32,151 bases of DNA from Propionivibrio sp. GTDB taxonomy: Bacteria > Pseudomonadota > Gammaproteobacteria > Burkholderiales > Rhodocyclaceae. Shown one piece after another: positions 28,917-32,151 of this stretch. The position numbers and the translations under genes are program-made. The first letter of the stretch is position 1; each line of letters starts with the position of its first letter. The stretch lies in contig JADJLB010000017.1 of assembly GCA_016705685.1 (NCBI GenBank), positions 1 through 32,151 of the forward strand, read 5' to 3'. The notes under the pieces are model-generated. The model had not been told where the DNA came from and made no database searches. It saw only the letters and a program-made list of their open reading frames with translations.

Positions 28917-29971
28917 ATGAATTCCTCGATATTGAACGAACGGCAACCGTTTTCACTGCACGCCTGGATAGCCGGCCTGCTTGTTGGCGCGGCGTTATGG
29001 GTAGTGGCTTACAGCCAGTTGACTCGTTTCGCCGATGCCGTGATCGGTCTGCTGGGCCTCCGTCATGGCAATCCTTCTCGGCGAAGCGGTGCACTTCTTC
29101 TTCTACGATACCCCGAAGGTCTTGCTGCTGCTGACCGGCATCGTCTTCCTCATGGGCGTGATCCAGACCTTCTTCTCGCCCGAGCGAACCCGGTCTTTAC
29201 TTTCCGGAAAGCGCGTCGGTGTCGGCAACGTTCTGGCTGCGTCGCTGGGCATCGTGACTCCGTTTTGCTCATGCTCGGCGATTCCCTTGTTCATTGGTTT
29301 TCTCTCGGCCGGGGTTCCGCTGGGCGTGACTTTTTCCTTCCTGATCTCGGCGCCGATGGTCAATGAAGTGGCGTTGGCGCTCCTGTTCGGGATGTTCGGC
29401 TGGAAGGTGGCGGGTCTCTATCTTGCCCTGGGCCTGTTTGTGGCCATCATTTCCGGCCTGATCATCGGCAGGTTGGAAATGGAACGCTATCTGGAAGACT
29501 GGTGCAGGCCATCCAGGCCGGCGTAGCGCCCGAATTGGCCGGGGAGAACTATACCTGGCTTGAGCGTTTTCAAGCCGGCGCTCGCCACGTCAGGGAAATC
29601 GTCGGGAAAGTCTGGCCCTACATCATGGGCGGCATCGCCATCGGCGCCGCAATTCATGGTTACGTGCCCGAGGATTTCATGGCCTCGTTCATGGGCAGGA
29701 ATGCCCTTGGTGGTCCTTGCCGGCAGCCATTGCCCTGGGCGTACCGATGTACACCAACGCGGCGGGCGTCATTCCCATTGTGGAAGCCCTGATCGGCAAG
29801 GGCGCCGCGTTGGGTACGGTGCTCGCGTTCATGATGAGCGTCATCGCCTTGTCGCTGCCCGAGATGATCATTCTGCGCAAAGTGTTGCGGCTGCCCATGA
29901 TCGCCACCTTCATCGGCGTGGTGGCCGGTGGCATTCTTCTGGTTGGATTGGTATTCAATCTGGTTCTATGA
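28917..29971 (+). CDS. ArsP-type permease (DUF318/UPF0718), three frameshifts
   Basis: A membrane permease of the COG0701 family, which includes ArsP exporters of trivalent organoarsenicals. From ATG 28917 the start MNSSILNERQPFSLHAWIAG is followed by about eight to ten helices. The key cysteine motif TPFCSCSAIPLF lies near residue 120, with SAPMVNEVAL and MYTNAAGVIPIVEAL further on. The frame changes near 29075-29090 (one base extra), at 29501-29502 (a G missing in GGG) and at 29707-29708 (a T missing in TTT). Undoing these gives 351 residues, normal for the family. The thioredoxin-like gene 34 bp downstream is its usual partner. The substrate is inferred only. Confidence 0.82.
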
Positions 29972-30005
29972 GCCGGGGCACGCTTTTCACAAAGGAGATA
30001 GCATC

Positions 30006-30371
30006 ATGAAAGACATCAAGGTTCTCGGTTCCGGTTGCGCAAACTGCCGCAGCACCATCAAGCTGATCGAGGAAGTGGCTGCCGAAAAGGGCGTGGACAT
30101 CACGCTCGCCAAGGTTGAGCAACTCCCCGAAATCATCAAGTACGGCGTGATGTCCACACCCCCAATTGGAATTTGTCGGACAATATGGCCTTCCCCAACT
30201 TCCGAATTGACGAGAAGTGTGGGTGCCGTAGCCGTGTTGAAGGCAACTCCAGGGAGAATCCGTCTGATGGAAAAACAATTTTCGAACCCAACCCTGTGTT
30301 GCTCCATACGCAACTTGAAGTCTGCAAAAATGACATCCGGCAACTGTGCGACCGCTGGCGGGGTTGGATAA
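30006..30371 (+). pseudogene. Thioredoxin-like (CxxC) protein with its 3' half replaced
   Basis: ATG 30006, preceded by AAAGGAG, gives MKDIKVLGSGCANCRSTIKL, the start of the small redox-active thioredoxin/glutaredoxin-like family (about 77 residues) with the active pair Cys11-Cys14. Similarity runs to YGVMSTP (residue 52, position about 30161). There the conserved STP-G-VVVDG strand and the rest of the fold are missing. The frame continues for 69 unrelated residues to 30371. Neither of the other frames supplies the missing end, so this is a real junction (insertion, deletion or assembly join), not an indel. It normally works with the permease in front. Confidence 0.75.
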
Positions 30372-30554
30372 GGCGTGAAGCGCGCATTGTGGGCCCCTCA
30401 TTGCCTCGGTCTCGCGCAGATTGCCAGCCAAGCGTCCCCAAATCGAGCGAGGCGAACCAGGCAGGCAATAGCATCGCAACATCAATGGCCCACGACAGCG
30501 GCCTCGAACTCATAGAAACCGACTGACCATGCTCTGGATCGCCCCTCCGAAAAG
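30162..30554. other. Unassigned junction region before hsdM
   Basis: From the point where the thioredoxin-like gene loses similarity to the hsdM start, no known gene can be read on either strand. Frames of about 117-118 codons exist on both strands but lack motifs and good ribosome sites. The base composition is less G/C-rich than both neighbours. This is probably the left edge of a restriction-modification island. Confidence 0.45.
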
Positions 30555-32148
<1,594 letters not shown>

Positions 32149-32151
32149 GGA

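Noticed and set aside
30173-30526. 117-codon plus-strand frame before hsdM and an overlapping minus-strand frame
   Set aside because: Neither has a motif, membrane segment or ribosome site; left as unassigned junction sequence.

Overview
The window is a GC-rich chromosomal segment of a Gram-negative bacterium, most likely a betaproteobacterium and possibly of the Rhodocyclales. That placement rests on the gene set and protein style (urt and ure genes in one run, kdpFABCDE, UreE with a His-rich tail) and is inference, not a database result. Many genes carry single-base indels, nearly all next to short homopolymers. Several form compensating +1/-1 pairs inside otherwise perfect genes. I therefore treat most frameshifts as probable sequencing or assembly errors and give the extent of the restored gene.

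Layout. 1-1700: C-terminal part of a type III-like restriction helicase/nuclease (Res), followed by an antitoxin/PIN-toxin pair (1956-2838). 3020-13658, all minus strand: a long urea block in the order urtB-urtC-urtD-urtE-ureD-ureA-ureB-ureC-ureE-ureF-(DUF559 endonuclease)-ureG, with riboflavin synthase (ribE) after it. It encodes import of urea by an ABC transporter, nickel-urease and its maturation proteins. urtA, the usual first gene, is absent. A DUF559 nuclease gene with a G/C-palindrome at its 5' end sits exactly between ureF and ureG. 13836-15188: a secreted caspase-like (C14) protein, divergent from urtB.

15720-23852: a complete high-affinity potassium system, a 30-aa membrane ORF followed by kdpF, kdpA, kdpB, kdpC, kdpD and kdpE. 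A T-rich, KdpE-box-like stretch lies in front.

24126-28140: a redox and mosaic region. It holds an SDR dehydrogenase broken by a 19-bp tandem duplication, a 53-bp fragment of a glutathione reductase gene, a Fic gene lacking its catalytic core next to a restriction-enzyme tail, a short SDR-like fragment, then glutathione reductase and a Prx5-type peroxiredoxin. The repeated gene fragments on both sides of the Fic/Res remnant point to rearrangement of a duplicated SDR-gor unit.

28228-32148: an unknown three-helix membrane protein, an ArsP-type permease with a thioredoxin-like partner whose 3' half is lost, and a type I DNA methyltransferase (HsdM) whose operon runs off the right edge.

The best candidates for something undescribed are the DUF559 gene tucked into the urease operon with its palindrome, and the Fic/Res remnant bordered by pieces of the neighbouring genes. 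I see no CRISPR array, tRNA, rRNA or recognisable insertion sequence.
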